This document shows, one piece after another, positions 42,650 to 51,279 of a DNA stretch of 64,000 nucleotides. The stretch comes from Lentisphaerota bacterium (GTDB lineage Bacteria > Verrucomicrobiota > Lentisphaeria > Victivallales > Victivallaceae). Every line of letters starts with the position of its first letter. The stretch's first letter is position 1. A program made the translations under genes and the position numbers. The stretch is from the NCBI GenBank assembly GCA_015061805.1, contig SUVV01000006.1, forward strand, positions 58,471 to 122,470, read 5' to 3'. Under the pieces are notes generated by a model that saw nothing but the letters and a program-made list of their open reading frames with translations, was not told the origin of the DNA and did no database searches.

Positions 42650-44841
42650 AAACAACGCAGAGCAACCACGCGGGCAAATTCATCGCCGTTGGTATCATTG
42701 ATTTCCAAAGTCAGGGTACTGGCTTTGACTGTTTCCGGCAGCACACAGCGGACGAAGCGCTGAGAATTGTCTTCCCGGCGCAGAATCTCTCTGCCGTCGA
42801 GTTTCAAAACAAAACTTTTCACGCATTCCGGAGCGATACGGTCAAGATTGATACGATCCAAATTAGTATCAAAGGTGATTGCAACTTCGGAAATGTCTGT
42901 CGGAGTTGTCCACGCAAGTTTCAATTCGCCGCATTTGCCGTCTGCCATCCACAACGACGGTTCACCATCGATACTTCTGCCGTTGTCATTGACCACATTG
43001 CCGGGGAGATAGGGCCGCTGAAGCGGATAAAATTCACAAACCGGATGGAAGAAATCGAGATAACATCCATCAAGTTTGCGTTCAAATCCGGGCAGATGAG
43101 TTGAAGCAACACCGATTTGCACCACTTCATCATCTTCAAAAATCAACGCATAATCTCCGGATGCAAGCTGCTGATCAAACTCAAAATGGACCCGGTTTTC
43201 GCCCGGAGCCGCGACCGCAGAACTTACCGCAAGATCATTTTCATCAAAGAAATCTTTGCGTATCCGCAGAGTGATCTCCCGCCCGGCAGATTCCGGATTA
43301 TTCATCCTGAAATCAATACCGGTCAGGCGGGAACCATCCCAAAGGAACTTCATTCCGACCCGGCGATCCGCCGGAGCGACATCGCAGGGGTCAAATTTTT
43401 TAGTCGGCGTATCGACCGCGTGAAGCGGAATAAACTTCTCCGGAGTTTCCATGGTAAAAGTAAAATTCCGGTCAGCGGAAACAACCGCACTTTTGGCAAG
43501 ATCATCTGAAACCGCCACCGGATAACCCGGATTTACCGCATCGCGTTTCTGCAGCAGCTGCCGCAATTCAGCGATATGATTTTGATACAGTTCACGCGGG
43601 GAACAGTTGTATTTTTTCAGCAATGCCGCCGCAGTACCGGTTGCCTGACCGGTAAGTCCGCAGGTGGCGATCAAACGGGTCGAACCCAGCGCCACATGGG
43701 AAACGCTGATATCGCGCCCCGCCATCATCATATTGCTGATGTTTCTGGAATAAAGCGAACGGAACGGTATCGGGAAAATACCCGGAAAAATAAACGGCGG
43801 AGTACTGCCGGGATGCCCTTTGCCGAAAACACCTTCAGGCGGATGAATATCGATGGGCCAGCCGCCATAGGCTACCGTGTCCGGGAAATCAGGATGTTCC
43901 TGCACATCGCGTTGCGACATGATATAGTCACCCATAAAGCGGCGGGATTCCCGCTTGCCGCCGACAGAAGCGACCCATGAGATCGCGTAGTTTTCCGCGC
44001 CGTGATCTCCGCCGTTTTTGACGTGATCCCACATGCCGAAAAGTACACTGCGCAAGGTTTTATAAATCGTTTCATTATCGGCGATGGTATCCAGTTCACC
44101 GCCGTACTCCAACCACCAGTAACCGCTGGACGGATTGGAGTGCATACGGTAAGGAAGATCATCATCACTGTTGATTTTGTATGCCCATTCCGGGGCTTCA
44201 AATTTAATGGGATGTCCGACATCCTCCGCCCGGAAATTGATACTGGTCCCCATGGTTTTGTTGTCGGGCAGTTCCGGAGCCAGAGATTCATTGAATTCCG
44301 CCCTGCCCTCTCTGCCCATGCGGAACTCCGCACCGGCTTTGAATCCAAGTACACCATCGCCGCTGGCATCGATAAAGTTATCGGCATAGACGGTGTATTC
44401 CAACTCACTGCCGCTCTGCCGTGCCTTGACGCACACAATGCGGTTGTTTTCGCAAACGCAATCGTACATGGAACAATTCATCAGCAGAGTGATGTTTTTT
44501 TCCTGTTCCACAAAATCGCGCATTGAAAGACTCCAATGGTTGCGCCAGCCGTAAACATAACGCCGGGAGTGGAAATTTCGCAACTCTTCGACCAATCCGG
44601 CTTCACGCGCATTGCGGTTGCAGTAGTTGGGGGCGCCGCACACCATCTTGCCGGAACCGTCACAGCATTCGCTGCCGGCGGGTCCGCCAAGCACCGGGCG
44701 GTCATGGATAAGAACCGTTTCAACGCCTTCCCGGGCGGCGGCAACAGCGGCAAGCGTACCGGAAAGTCCTCCGCCGACCACAACGAGATCAGCGTGCAAT
44801 ATCCGGTTGAAATCGATATTGCTTTTTTCAGTTTTATACAT
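42646..44841 (-). CDS. FAD-dependent oxidoreductase with C-terminal beta domain
   Basis: The 731-residue protein has an N-terminal FAD-binding motif (DLVVVGGGLSGTLAAVAA), an ADNFIDASGDG block, and AGRDISVSHVALGSTR of the FAD_oxidored family (PF12831). The last ~230 residues look like a beta-rich carbohydrate-binding-type domain. The family is common in gut PVC and Bacteroidetes carbohydrate loci, but the reaction is mostly unknown. It has no signal peptide. Its start overlaps the stop of the STAS gene by 8 bp. Confidence 0.75.
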   Translation of the reverse strand: MYKTEKSNIDFNRILHADLVVVGGGLSGTLAAVAAAREGVETVLIHDRPVLGGPAGSECCDGSGKMVCGAPNYCNRNAREAGLVEELRNFHSRRYVYGWRNHWSLSMRDFVEQEKNITLLMNCSMYDCVCENNRIVCVKARQSGSELEYTVYADNFIDASGDGVLGFKAGAEFRMGREGRAEFNESLAPELPDNKTMGTSINFRAEDVGHPIKFEAPEWAYKINSDDDLPYRMHSNPSSGYWWLEYGGELDTIADNETIYKTLRSVLFGMWDHVKNGGDHGAENYAISWVASVGGKRESRRFMGDYIMSQRDVQEHPDFPDTVAYGGWPIDIHPPEGVFGKGHPGSTPPFIFPGIFPIPFRSLYSRNISNMMMAGRDISVSHVALGSTRLIATCGLTGQATGTAAALLKKYNCSPRELYQNHIAELRQLLQKRDAVNPGYPVAVSDDLAKSAVVSADRNFTFTMETPEKFIPLHAVDTPTKKFDPCDVAPADRRVGMKFLWDGSRLTGIDFRMNNPESAGREITLRIRKDFFDENDLAVSSAVAAPGENRVHFEFDQQLASGDYALIFEDDEVVQIGVASTHLPGFERKLDGCYLDFFHPVCEFYPLQRPYLPGNVVNDNGRSIDGEPSLWMADGKCGELKLAWTTPTDISEVAITFDTNLDRINLDRIAPECVKSFVLKLDGREILRREDNSQRFVRCVLPETVKASTLTLEINDTNGDEFARVVALRCF

Positions 44842-45346
44842 TTTCAGAATCCTTCAGGCGCTGAACATCCTGTTCGGCGAACTCAACGACTTTGTCAAAT
44901 TTTTCAGCATTGCTGCTGTCGGCAACGATCAATGTCTTGTGAGCATCGACCACCGTCTGAGCAGTCGCAAGCAGACTGGAAGTCCCGGCAACCGGTACAT
45001 CAGAAGCACTTCCGCTTTGAACCGAACTATTCTCTTCTCCTGAAATAAATTTGAAAAGTTTGGCAACACCAAGATCACGGAGCAGTTTATTCAACTGACC
45101 GGAGGCATTGATCAGCATGATCTGGAAACCGCATTTGCGGCTCTTGAGCGCCAGCATGGTCAGCACTCCCATAAAGGTACTGTCCATAGTTTCGCAATAT
45201 TCCATATCAAACTGGATCCAACTGCCGGAGGTTATCTTATCCGCAAGTTCCCGCAAAGGAACAGCATAATCAAAGTTGGCACGACCGGAAACCTTGATCA
45301 GGTAACCGCCGTTCATCTCTGTAATTTTGAGGTCTTCTGCTCTCAT
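44834..45346 (-). CDS. STAS-domain protein (anti-sigma factor antagonist-like)
   Basis: The 170-residue protein has an N-terminal STAS fold (residues ~5-105). The loop CETMDSTFMGVL contains the Ser that is phosphorylated in SpoIIAA-like antagonists. A ~65-residue helical tail follows, which is longer than in minimal antagonists. No anti-sigma kinase (RsbW/SpoIIAB) or phosphatase (SpoIIE) is nearby. It lies 20 bp after alaS, on the same strand. Confidence 0.75.
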   Translation of the reverse strand: MRAEDLKITEMNGGYLIKVSGRANFDYAVPLRELADKITSGSWIQFDMEYCETMDSTFMGVLTMLALKSRKCGFQIMLINASGQLNKLLRDLGVAKLFKFISGEENSSVQSGSASDVPVAGTSSLLATAQTVVDAHKTLIVADSSNAEKFDKVVEFAEQDVQRLKDSENV

Positions 45347-45366
45347 GATCTGCTCCGTATCTAATG

Positions 45367-47154
45367 TTATTTAAGGGCAGCTTCACCGATGACCGCTTTG
45401 ATACGGCGGACACCGCGGCTGGAACTTTCTTCTTTAAGGATCTTGAAACGCACCAGATCTCCGGTATTGGCAGCGTGGGGTCCGCCACAGATTTCTTTGC
45501 TGACATCCCCCATGGTGTATACCTTGACGATCTCACCGTATTTGTTACCGAACAATCCCATGGCACCGGCCTCGCGGGCGGCCTCAACAGTCATCTCTTC
45601 GCAGACGATGGGAAGTTTACGATCGATCGCAGCATTGACCAATTCTTCGGCGGCCTTGAGTTGTTCCGGAGTGACTTTATCGGGGTGGGAGAAGTCAAAG
45701 CGGAGACGTTCGGCGGTGATATTGGAACCGCGCTGTTCGACGTGATCGCCGAGGATCTGCCGCAGGGCCGCCTGAAGCAAATGGGTGGCGGAGTGCAATT
45801 TGGCCGTTTCTTCGGAGTTGTCGGCGAGACCGCCTTTGAACTTCTGTTCCGCACCGGCGCGGGACTGCTCCTGGTGCTTGATGTAGGCGGCATTGAATCC
45901 TTCGACATCGACTTCAAAGCCCTGCTCTTTTGCCATTTCCACGGTCAATTCGAGGGGGAAGCCGTAGGTTTCGTAAAGGTTGAACGCATTTTTACCGCTG
46001 ACGACCTTGCGGGCGATGTGCGGCGGAACGCGGTCGATGAGTTTCTGGAATTCTTTGGTACCGTTTTCCAAAGTAGCGGCGAACTGTTTTTCTTCACGTT
46101 CCAACTCGGCGAAAATCGTTTCCGCATTGGCAGCGAGTTCCGGATAAAATTCACCGAACTGATCGACAACGACTTTGGCAAGACGGCCGGCAAAAACATC
46201 GGTGATGCCAAGTTTGCGGCCTTCACGGATAGCACGGCGGATCAACCGGCGCAGGACGTAGGGCTGATCGACCCGTCCCGGAGTAATACCGTCACCGATG
46301 ATAAAGGTGGCGGCACGGAGATGGTCGACGATGATACGTTCAGAAGCGGCGCGTTCATTGGCGGGCACGCCGGGAACTCCGCGAACCGCATCCAATTCGG
46401 CAAAAAGCGGAGCAAAGATCTCCGTTTCGTAACAGCTGGGTTTGCCCTGAAGTACCGCAGTGATGCGTTCCAGTCCCATACCGGTATCGACATTGCGCTG
46501 GGAAAGAGGTTCAAAGGTGCCGTCGGCACGCTTGTTGTACTGCATGAAGACGTCGTTCCAGATTTCGACCCAGAGTTTGTTTTCCGGATCGAACACCTCC
46601 GGTGCGGGGGTTGTTCCGGTCCAGTAGAACATTTCAGTATCCGGACCGCAGGGACCGGTCGTTCCGGCGGGGCCCCACCAGTTATCTTTTTTGCCGAGTT
46701 TGGCAATACGTTCAGCGGGAATTCCGAGGTTGCGCCAGATATTCCATGCTTCTTCATCAAAGGGGCAGTCATCGTCACCGGCGAAAACCGTCACGGCCAG
46801 CATGGAGACCGGAATACCCAACTCTTTGGTCAGGAAGTTGAAACTGAAGTTGATCGCCTCTTCCTTGAAATAATCGCCGAGCGACCAGTTGCCCAGCATT
46901 TCAAAGAAGGTCAAATGCACCGGATCACCGACTTCATCGATATCTCCGGTACGGATACACTTCTGGCAGTCAGTCAACCGACGTCCGGCAGGATGCTTGG
47001 CGCCCTGAAGATAGGGAACCAGCGGATGCATACCGGCGGTGGTAAAAAGACAGGTGGGGTCATTTTCCGGAATCAAAGAAGCACTTTTGATCTCGACATG
47101 ACCATTGGCTTTGAAAAATTCAATAAACTTTACGCGTAATTCTCTGGCTGTCAT
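45367..47154 (-). CDS. alaS: Alanyl-tRNA synthetase, short form lacking the C-Ala domain
   Basis: The start is the ATG at 47154 (MTARELRVKFIEFF), giving 595 residues. The class II catalytic core (residues ~1-240) and the helical tRNA-recognition domain are present, followed by the editing domain with HSATHLLQAAL and CGGPHAANTG, the zinc ligands for Ser/Gly proofreading. The protein stops at the end of the editing domain. Usual AlaS (~870 residues) adds a DHHA1-type C-Ala domain. Similar short AlaS enzymes exist in spirochaetes, so this is likely natural and active. Confidence 0.95.
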   Translation of the reverse strand: MTARELRVKFIEFFKANGHVEIKSASLIPENDPTCLFTTAGMHPLVPYLQGAKHPAGRRLTDCQKCIRTGDIDEVGDPVHLTFFEMLGNWSLGDYFKEEAINFSFNFLTKELGIPVSMLAVTVFAGDDDCPFDEEAWNIWRNLGIPAERIAKLGKKDNWWGPAGTTGPCGPDTEMFYWTGTTPAPEVFDPENKLWVEIWNDVFMQYNKRADGTFEPLSQRNVDTGMGLERITAVLQGKPSCYETEIFAPLFAELDAVRGVPGVPANERAASERIIVDHLRAATFIIGDGITPGRVDQPYVLRRLIRRAIREGRKLGITDVFAGRLAKVVVDQFGEFYPELAANAETIFAELEREEKQFAATLENGTKEFQKLIDRVPPHIARKVVSGKNAFNLYETYGFPLELTVEMAKEQGFEVDVEGFNAAYIKHQEQSRAGAEQKFKGGLADNSEETAKLHSATHLLQAALRQILGDHVEQRGSNITAERLRFDFSHPDKVTPEQLKAAEELVNAAIDRKLPIVCEEMTVEAAREAGAMGLFGNKYGEIVKVYTMGDVSKEICGGPHAANTGDLVRFKILKEESSSRGVRRIKAVIGEAALK

Positions 47155-47292
47155 AATATAAACCCTTACTAAAATTTGAATTTGCAATTACATCCGGTTA
47201 AATGTACCGCACAGCAAGAGAATTTTCAAGTGTTTTACCGCTTAAATCAGATAATTTTTCTTTTTTTTCAAAGCAAAAAGGAGAGTAACAGC

Positions 47293-47331
47293 AAAAAAAC
47301 ATCGCGACTTGAGTTTTTCACCTCAAGCCGC
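47293..47331 (-). terminator. Rho-independent terminator of the thioredoxin unit
   Basis: On the minus strand a stem GCGGCTTGAG/CTCAAGTCGC (one G-U pair that only forms in the minus-strand RNA) is followed by GATG and a T7 run. It lies 33 bp past the thioredoxin stop and ahead of alaS. Confidence 0.8.
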
Positions 47332-47363
47332 GTGCATACCAAGTGTATTTCAAAGCGGCATTA

Positions 47364-47672
47364 TCACAAGCCGAGTTTCGCACAAAGCGCAGTTTTATCC
47401 ATCAGACCGATGACCCGCTTCTGCTCGACGCCCTTTTTGAAAAGGAATATCGCCGGAATCGTATCAATGCCGAATTCAGCAGCAAATTCCGGATGCTGAT
47501 CGACATCAACTTTGGCTATGATAATATCATTGCGTTCAGCTGCGAGTTCCTCCAGCACCGGACCGAGTCTCATGCAGGGACCGCACCAGGTCGCCCAGAA
47601 ATCAACAACGACCGGCTTATCCTGTTCAGCAAGTTTTGCGAAAGCATTTTTATCGATATGCAGTACATCCAT
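47364..47672 (-). CDS. Thioredoxin
   Basis: The 102-residue protein is a full-length thioredoxin with the WCGPC active site (Cys30, Cys33) and the cis-proline region DTIPAIFLF. It reduces disulfides in the cytosol. The FTR-beta-like gene lies 2 bp upstream on the same strand and may supply its electrons; no NADPH-type TrxB is adjacent. Confidence 0.95.
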   Translation of the reverse strand: MDVLHIDKNAFAKLAEQDKPVVVDFWATWCGPCMRLGPVLEELAAERNDIIIAKVDVDQHPEFAAEFGIDTIPAIFLFKKGVEQKRVIGLMDKTALCAKLGL

Positions 47673-47674
47673 AA

Positions 47675-47887
47675 TTATTTCTCCTTATAAAAAAGTTTAC
47701 AATGACACAATCCTTCAAACTCCGGGTCGGCAATCTGCCCGCGAAACTCCCGGCAAATACAGACATTGTCCGGAATCTGCTGCAAACGGCACGGACAAAA
47801 ACCGTTACGCTTTTTCAATGCGGCGAGCAGTTTGGCGACATACTCCGCATCATCATTATACCGGACTCCCGGCGGTAAATCTTTCAT
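47675..47887 (-). CDS. Ferredoxin-thioredoxin reductase catalytic-subunit-like protein
   Basis: The ATG at 47887 follows GGAG by six to seven bases; this gives 70 residues. All six cysteines and the His of the FTR catalytic chain are present in order: CPC (31-33), CIC (43-45) and CHC (61-63). FTR-beta holds a 4Fe-4S cluster beside a redox disulfide and passes ferredoxin electrons to thioredoxin. The spacing between the first and second motifs is short (nine residues), typical of the small prokaryotic versions. The adjacent thioredoxin gene makes the partner clear. The ferredoxin donor is not in the window. Confidence 0.8.
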   Translation of the reverse strand: MKDLPPGVRYNDDAEYVAKLLAALKKRNGFCPCRLQQIPDNVCICREFRGQIADPEFEGLCHCKLFYKEK

Positions 47888-47962
47888 AATATCTCCGGAT
47901 TTCATTTTGATTACATGTGTCTAAATATAATACCGGAGCATAAACTTTTCAAGTTTCCGGGC

Positions 47963-48011
47963 AATAAAAAGCCGTACGCTTCCCACCCACCCCGAACAGT
48001 CAGACGTACGG
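47963..48011 (-). terminator. Hairpin with a G-rich loop and T-run upstream of the FTR-like gene
   Basis: On the minus strand, CCGTACG (48005-48011) pairs with CGTACGG (47972-47978), and CTTTTTATT follows. The 26-base loop contains GGGGTGGGTGGG. It is terminator-like but sits between the structured RNA below and the FTR-like start, so it may be a second stop or part of the leader. Confidence 0.55.
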
Positions 48012-48015
48012 ACAT

Positions 48016-48180
48016 AAAAAAACAGGCACATCCCGTCAGTGCCTGTCCCTGCGCTTAGCACAGCGCTGCAAAAAAACACAAAATCAGAATGTGCCCGTGT
48101 TTTTTACACGGACACACTGATCATCACATTTTTTTGCATACAAAACTATCAATTCGAAGTGCTAATTCAGGGACAGATGC
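48016..48180 (-). ncRNA. Structured non-coding RNA with its own terminator (6S-like rod or leader element)
   Basis: On the minus strand, downstream of dnaA, several nested pairings can form: 48168-48176 with 48043-48051 (9 bp); 48159-48165 with 48055-48061 (7 bp); 48129-48138 with 48067-48076 (10 bp); and 48106-48116 with 48090-48100 (near perfect). Together they make one long rod with an asymmetric internal bulge of ~20 bases, as in 6S-type RNAs. A hairpin ACAGGCAC/GTGCCTGT (48022-48046) with a T7 run ends it; this hairpin shares bases with the closing stem, so the two exclude each other. No good promoter was found, so it could also be part of the dnaA 3' UTR or the FTR-like leader. Confidence 0.5.
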
Positions 48181-48222
48181 ACACAATCAGTTGTCTAAAA
48201 AAATAATTTTCCGCAAATTTCC

Positions 48223-48251
48223 TTGACTGAAATCCTCCCAAAAAATATATA
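48223..48251 (+). promoter_or_regulatory. Promoter-like sequence reading into the dnaA 3' end in antisense
   Basis: TTGACT (48223-48228) and TATATA (48246-48251) are 17 bp apart on the plus strand. No plus-strand gene follows; a transcript would run antisense to dnaA. It may be fortuitous in AT-rich DNA. Confidence 0.3.
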
Positions 48252-48295
48252 ATTACCGGAAACCATATTCCGATTACAGCGACAAAGAAACAACC

Positions 48296-49693
48296 TCAAT
48301 GCTGAAGTTGTTTTTTCAACTGGCTCACCGCACGGCGCATATCTTCATCAATACCGCAACGGTCAGCAATGGTTTTGGCAGCATGAAGTACGTTGGCATG
48401 AGTTCTGCCGAAAGCACTGCCGATTTCATTACTGGACAAACGGGTCAATTCGCGGCAGAGATACATTGCCACCATCCGGGGCTCTGCGACCTGCCGGGTA
48501 CGTCTGGCGCCGATGATATCGGGTACAGAAACTCCGAAGTGACGGGCAACCAGCTGCTGGATCGCTTCCGGACGGATATCTTTGGAAGCATTTTCCTCGG
48601 ACAGCTGTGCGTGGAGCAGTTCCTCGGCATCAGCGATCGTGAAGTCATCACAGCCATTCATCTCAATTGCCGCCGACAGCCGCAGGAAACAACCTTTCAA
48701 CCGGCGGACATTGCTGGCAATGTTTCCGGCAAGGAATTCCAAAAACTGATCGGGAAGAACCGTTTTATTCAAACTGTTATCACGCCACATCCGCAAAGTT
48801 ACCAGACGTTCTTCGTACTCAAGCATGCCGACTTCGCAGGTCATACCCTGCTCAAAACGGCTGGAAAGACGCTTGTCCAAATCAGCGATTTCGCAGGGAT
48901 GGCGGTCACTGGTCAACACGATCTGCTTATCCTGACGGGAAAGCAGATTGAAGATGTTGAAGAACTCTTCCTGCATCTGCGGCTTGCGGGACAAACGGTG
49001 AATGTCGTCGATCAACATAACATCAACATCCCGCAGACCGGCGCGGAAATCAGCGAAACTGCCCTTCTTGAGAAGCAGATCGTAGTAATCGTTGAGAATT
49101 TCATCGCAAGTCACATTGCGAATCACCCAATGCGGACGCATCGCCTTGATTTCAGCGGCGATCGCCTGAAGCAAATGGGTCTTGCCGACACCATTGGTTC
49201 CATAAATAAAATACGGGTTGTAGATATTACCCGGATCACAGGCAACAGCGCGGGCAGCGGCAAAGGCTTCCCGGTTGCTGGGACCGACCACGAAGTTGTC
49301 AAAGGAATAAACGTGAATATTGCGGCGTCCGGCAACCGGAATCGCCGGCATCGTCTGACTTGCGGCGGCTTTGGCTTCAGCGATCTCCTGACTTCTGGCG
49401 GCATTGCGTTTGGCAGGACGGGGCTTGACCGGAAGCGCCGGATAGCCGTCTTTCAACTCAAACTTATAATCGATACCATCGACATCGAGCAAAGCACCGG
49501 CGAGCAGATCACCGTAGTTTTCCAAAATGAAATCCCGGAAGAAATCATCAGGGACACCAAGGGACAGAACACCATCAGCGATTTCCAGCGGCTGCACGCT
49601 GCTGAAATACTGACGAACTGTTTCACTTTTACTTTGCAGGCGCGACAATACGGTCTCCCATACCGTCGAAACCATGCATTTGTTCTGTTCCAT
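48296..49693 (-). CDS. dnaA: Chromosomal replication initiator DnaA
   Basis: The 465-residue protein has the four DnaA domains. Walker A reads GTNGVGKTH (residues 165-173), Walker B VMLIDDIH, sensor/Arg-finger region SSRFEQGM, and the C-terminal DNA-binding domain ends with EIGSAFGRTHANVLHAAKTI, a variant of the DnaA signature (RDHTTV usually; RTHANV here). The changed recognition helix may go with a changed box sequence. The start has GAGG upstream. The extended -10 promoter TGGTATAAT lies at 49747-49755. No dnaN or gyrB is adjacent. Confidence 0.96.
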   Translation of the reverse strand: MEQNKCMVSTVWETVLSRLQSKSETVRQYFSSVQPLEIADGVLSLGVPDDFFRDFILENYGDLLAGALLDVDGIDYKFELKDGYPALPVKPRPAKRNAARSQEIAEAKAAASQTMPAIPVAGRRNIHVYSFDNFVVGPSNREAFAAARAVACDPGNIYNPYFIYGTNGVGKTHLLQAIAAEIKAMRPHWVIRNVTCDEILNDYYDLLLKKGSFADFRAGLRDVDVMLIDDIHRLSRKPQMQEEFFNIFNLLSRQDKQIVLTSDRHPCEIADLDKRLSSRFEQGMTCEVGMLEYEERLVTLRMWRDNSLNKTVLPDQFLEFLAGNIASNVRRLKGCFLRLSAAIEMNGCDDFTIADAEELLHAQLSEENASKDIRPEAIQQLVARHFGVSVPDIIGARRTRQVAEPRMVAMYLCRELTRLSSNEIGSAFGRTHANVLHAAKTIADRCGIDEDMRRAVSQLKKQLQH

Positions 49694-50310
49694 CGTTATC
49701 CTCTAAAAAAAATTACGAATACGAAAACACTTTTCCGCATTCTTAAATTATACCACTCCGGCATATCTGCCATTCATAAGACGACATATTCATCTTTGTC
49801 AACTATCGTCAACACACCGGGAGAAAAATTTCCTCAATTGGCGTGTGACATAATATAACATCCAACTGGAGTTTTGCAACCCCGATTTTCAACCATTTTT
49901 TTCATCGGCGCAGGAAGTTGTGGTCAATATCAGGGAGTTACAAAACAAAAATTTTTCAAGATTTTTTTATTTAAACTTTTTCAAATATTTTTCCACTTAT
50001 TAACACTTTTCAGCGGACTTTCGCATACATTCAATGAGTTACAAAGAAAATGCCACATCTGCCCCATTCAAGACCGATAAAAAAAGAGCCAGGTTTTATC
50101 CGTCCGAAACGTTTTTTCCGGCAAAAATCCCCCGATCTCCGGAGCAAATTGACCAACGCAGACAAAAAACTGTATAACTACGGAAAACTACGCTGATTTT
50201 ACAGATTTACAACTTTTTTACCAGCTGCGCAAAAAGTTATTTACAACTTATTAACAACCCCTGAAAAACAACTCGAGATCAGGGGCGGATCTTCTTGAAA
50301 CTGCGCCGAA
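49694..50310. other. 617-bp intergenic region with DnaA-box-like repeats, possible oriC
   Basis: No ORF is convincing. Three 9-mers close to the DnaA box (TTATNCACA) are present on the plus strand: TTATTAACA at 49997-50005, TTATTTACA at 50237-50245 and TTATTAACA at 50248-50256. The last two are 11 bp apart, one helical turn. The flanks are AT-rich and carry T-runs (49945-50020). Each differs from the E. coli consensus at position 6 or 7 by one or two bases. The place next to dnaA supports oriC; the mismatches weaken it. Confidence 0.4.
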
Positions 50311-51279
50311 TCAACTCAAACGGGTGCGTTCAAAGGCGATAACATCGTCGATGATATCAGAAAGATCTTTTTCCGGCTGCCATCCGGTCAACTCCCGGAT
50401 CTTTTCAGTAGAGGGCTTGCGACGGCGCATATCCTCAAAACCGGCTGAGTACGCGACATGATAGGGAATGATCTCAATATCCGAAGCACTTCCGGATTGG
50501 CGGATCACCTGTTCCGCCAACTCCCGGATCGTAACCAGCTGACGGCTGCCGATATTGTAGACCTGCCCGATGGATTCATCTTTTTCCATAAGCAGCAGCA
50601 ACGCCCGGACAACATCGCTGACGTGGCAGAAACATCTGGACTGACCGCCGTCACCATAGACTTGCAGCGCCTCACCTTTGAGCGCGCTGGCAACAAAACG
50701 GGGAATGACCATACCGTAACGACCGGTCTGACCGGGGCCGACCGTATTGAAGAAGCGCACCACGGTTCCCGGCAACGCACAGGATCGGACATACGCCATC
50801 AGATAAAACTCATCCATCAATTTACTGCAGGCATAACTCCAGCGGGAATTGAGCGGAGAACCGATCAGCAGATCATCGCTTTCAGAAAATTCCTCTTTGG
50901 AAGATTTTCCATAAACTTCGCTGGTCGAAGCAATAAACAAACGCTTCCGGTACTTTGCCGCAAGTTTGACCACATTGGCACTGCCGTCGATATTGGTTTC
51001 AATCGTCCGAACCGGGTCATTCACCACCAGTTCAACGCCGACAGCTGCGGCAAGGTGAAAGATGATATCCGCGCGTTTGACCAATGCTTCAAGTTCATCT
51101 TTGCGGACAGCGACATCCATTTCAAAGACTTCCGCGCACCGTCCGTCGACCGGACGGATATTTTCTCTTGATCCGGTTGAAAAATTATCTGCCACCAAAA
51201 CCTCTTCGCCGCGCGCCAACAGCGCCCGGCAGAGATGACTGCCGATAAACCCGGCTCCTCCGGTGATAAGAACAGTCAT
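50311..51279 (-). CDS. NAD-dependent sugar-nucleotide epimerase/dehydratase
   Basis: The 322-residue extended SDR begins MTVLITGGAGFIGSHLCRAL and has the catalytic YACSK and FIASTSEVYG. It resembles UDP-glucose 4-epimerase or UDP-glucuronate decarboxylase. The exact reaction cannot be read from sequence. It overlaps the start of pssA by 4 bp, so it may serve envelope glycan or lipid synthesis. Confidence 0.82.
   Translation of the reverse strand: MTVLITGGAGFIGSHLCRALLARGEEVLVADNFSTGSRENIRPVDGRCAEVFEMDVAVRKDELEALVKRADIIFHLAAAVGVELVVNDPVRTIETNIDGSANVVKLAAKYRKRLFIASTSEVYGKSSKEEFSESDDLLIGSPLNSRWSYACSKLMDEFYLMAYVRSCALPGTVVRFFNTVGPGQTGRYGMVIPRFVASALKGEALQVYGDGGQSRCFCHVSDVVRALLLLMEKDESIGQVYNIGSRQLVTIRELAEQVIRQSGSASDIEIIPYHVAYSAGFEDMRRRKPSTEKIRELTGWQPEKDLSDIIDDVIAFERTRLS

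Noticed and set aside
45364..47139. 591-residue plus-strand ORF opposite alaS
   Set aside because: It is a long frame created by the codon usage of alaS on the other strand; alaS motifs are unambiguous.
48299..49858. 519-residue plus-strand ORF opposite dnaA
   Set aside because: It is antisense to a complete dnaA and has no domain features. The promoter-like sequence upstream is not enough to support a protein.
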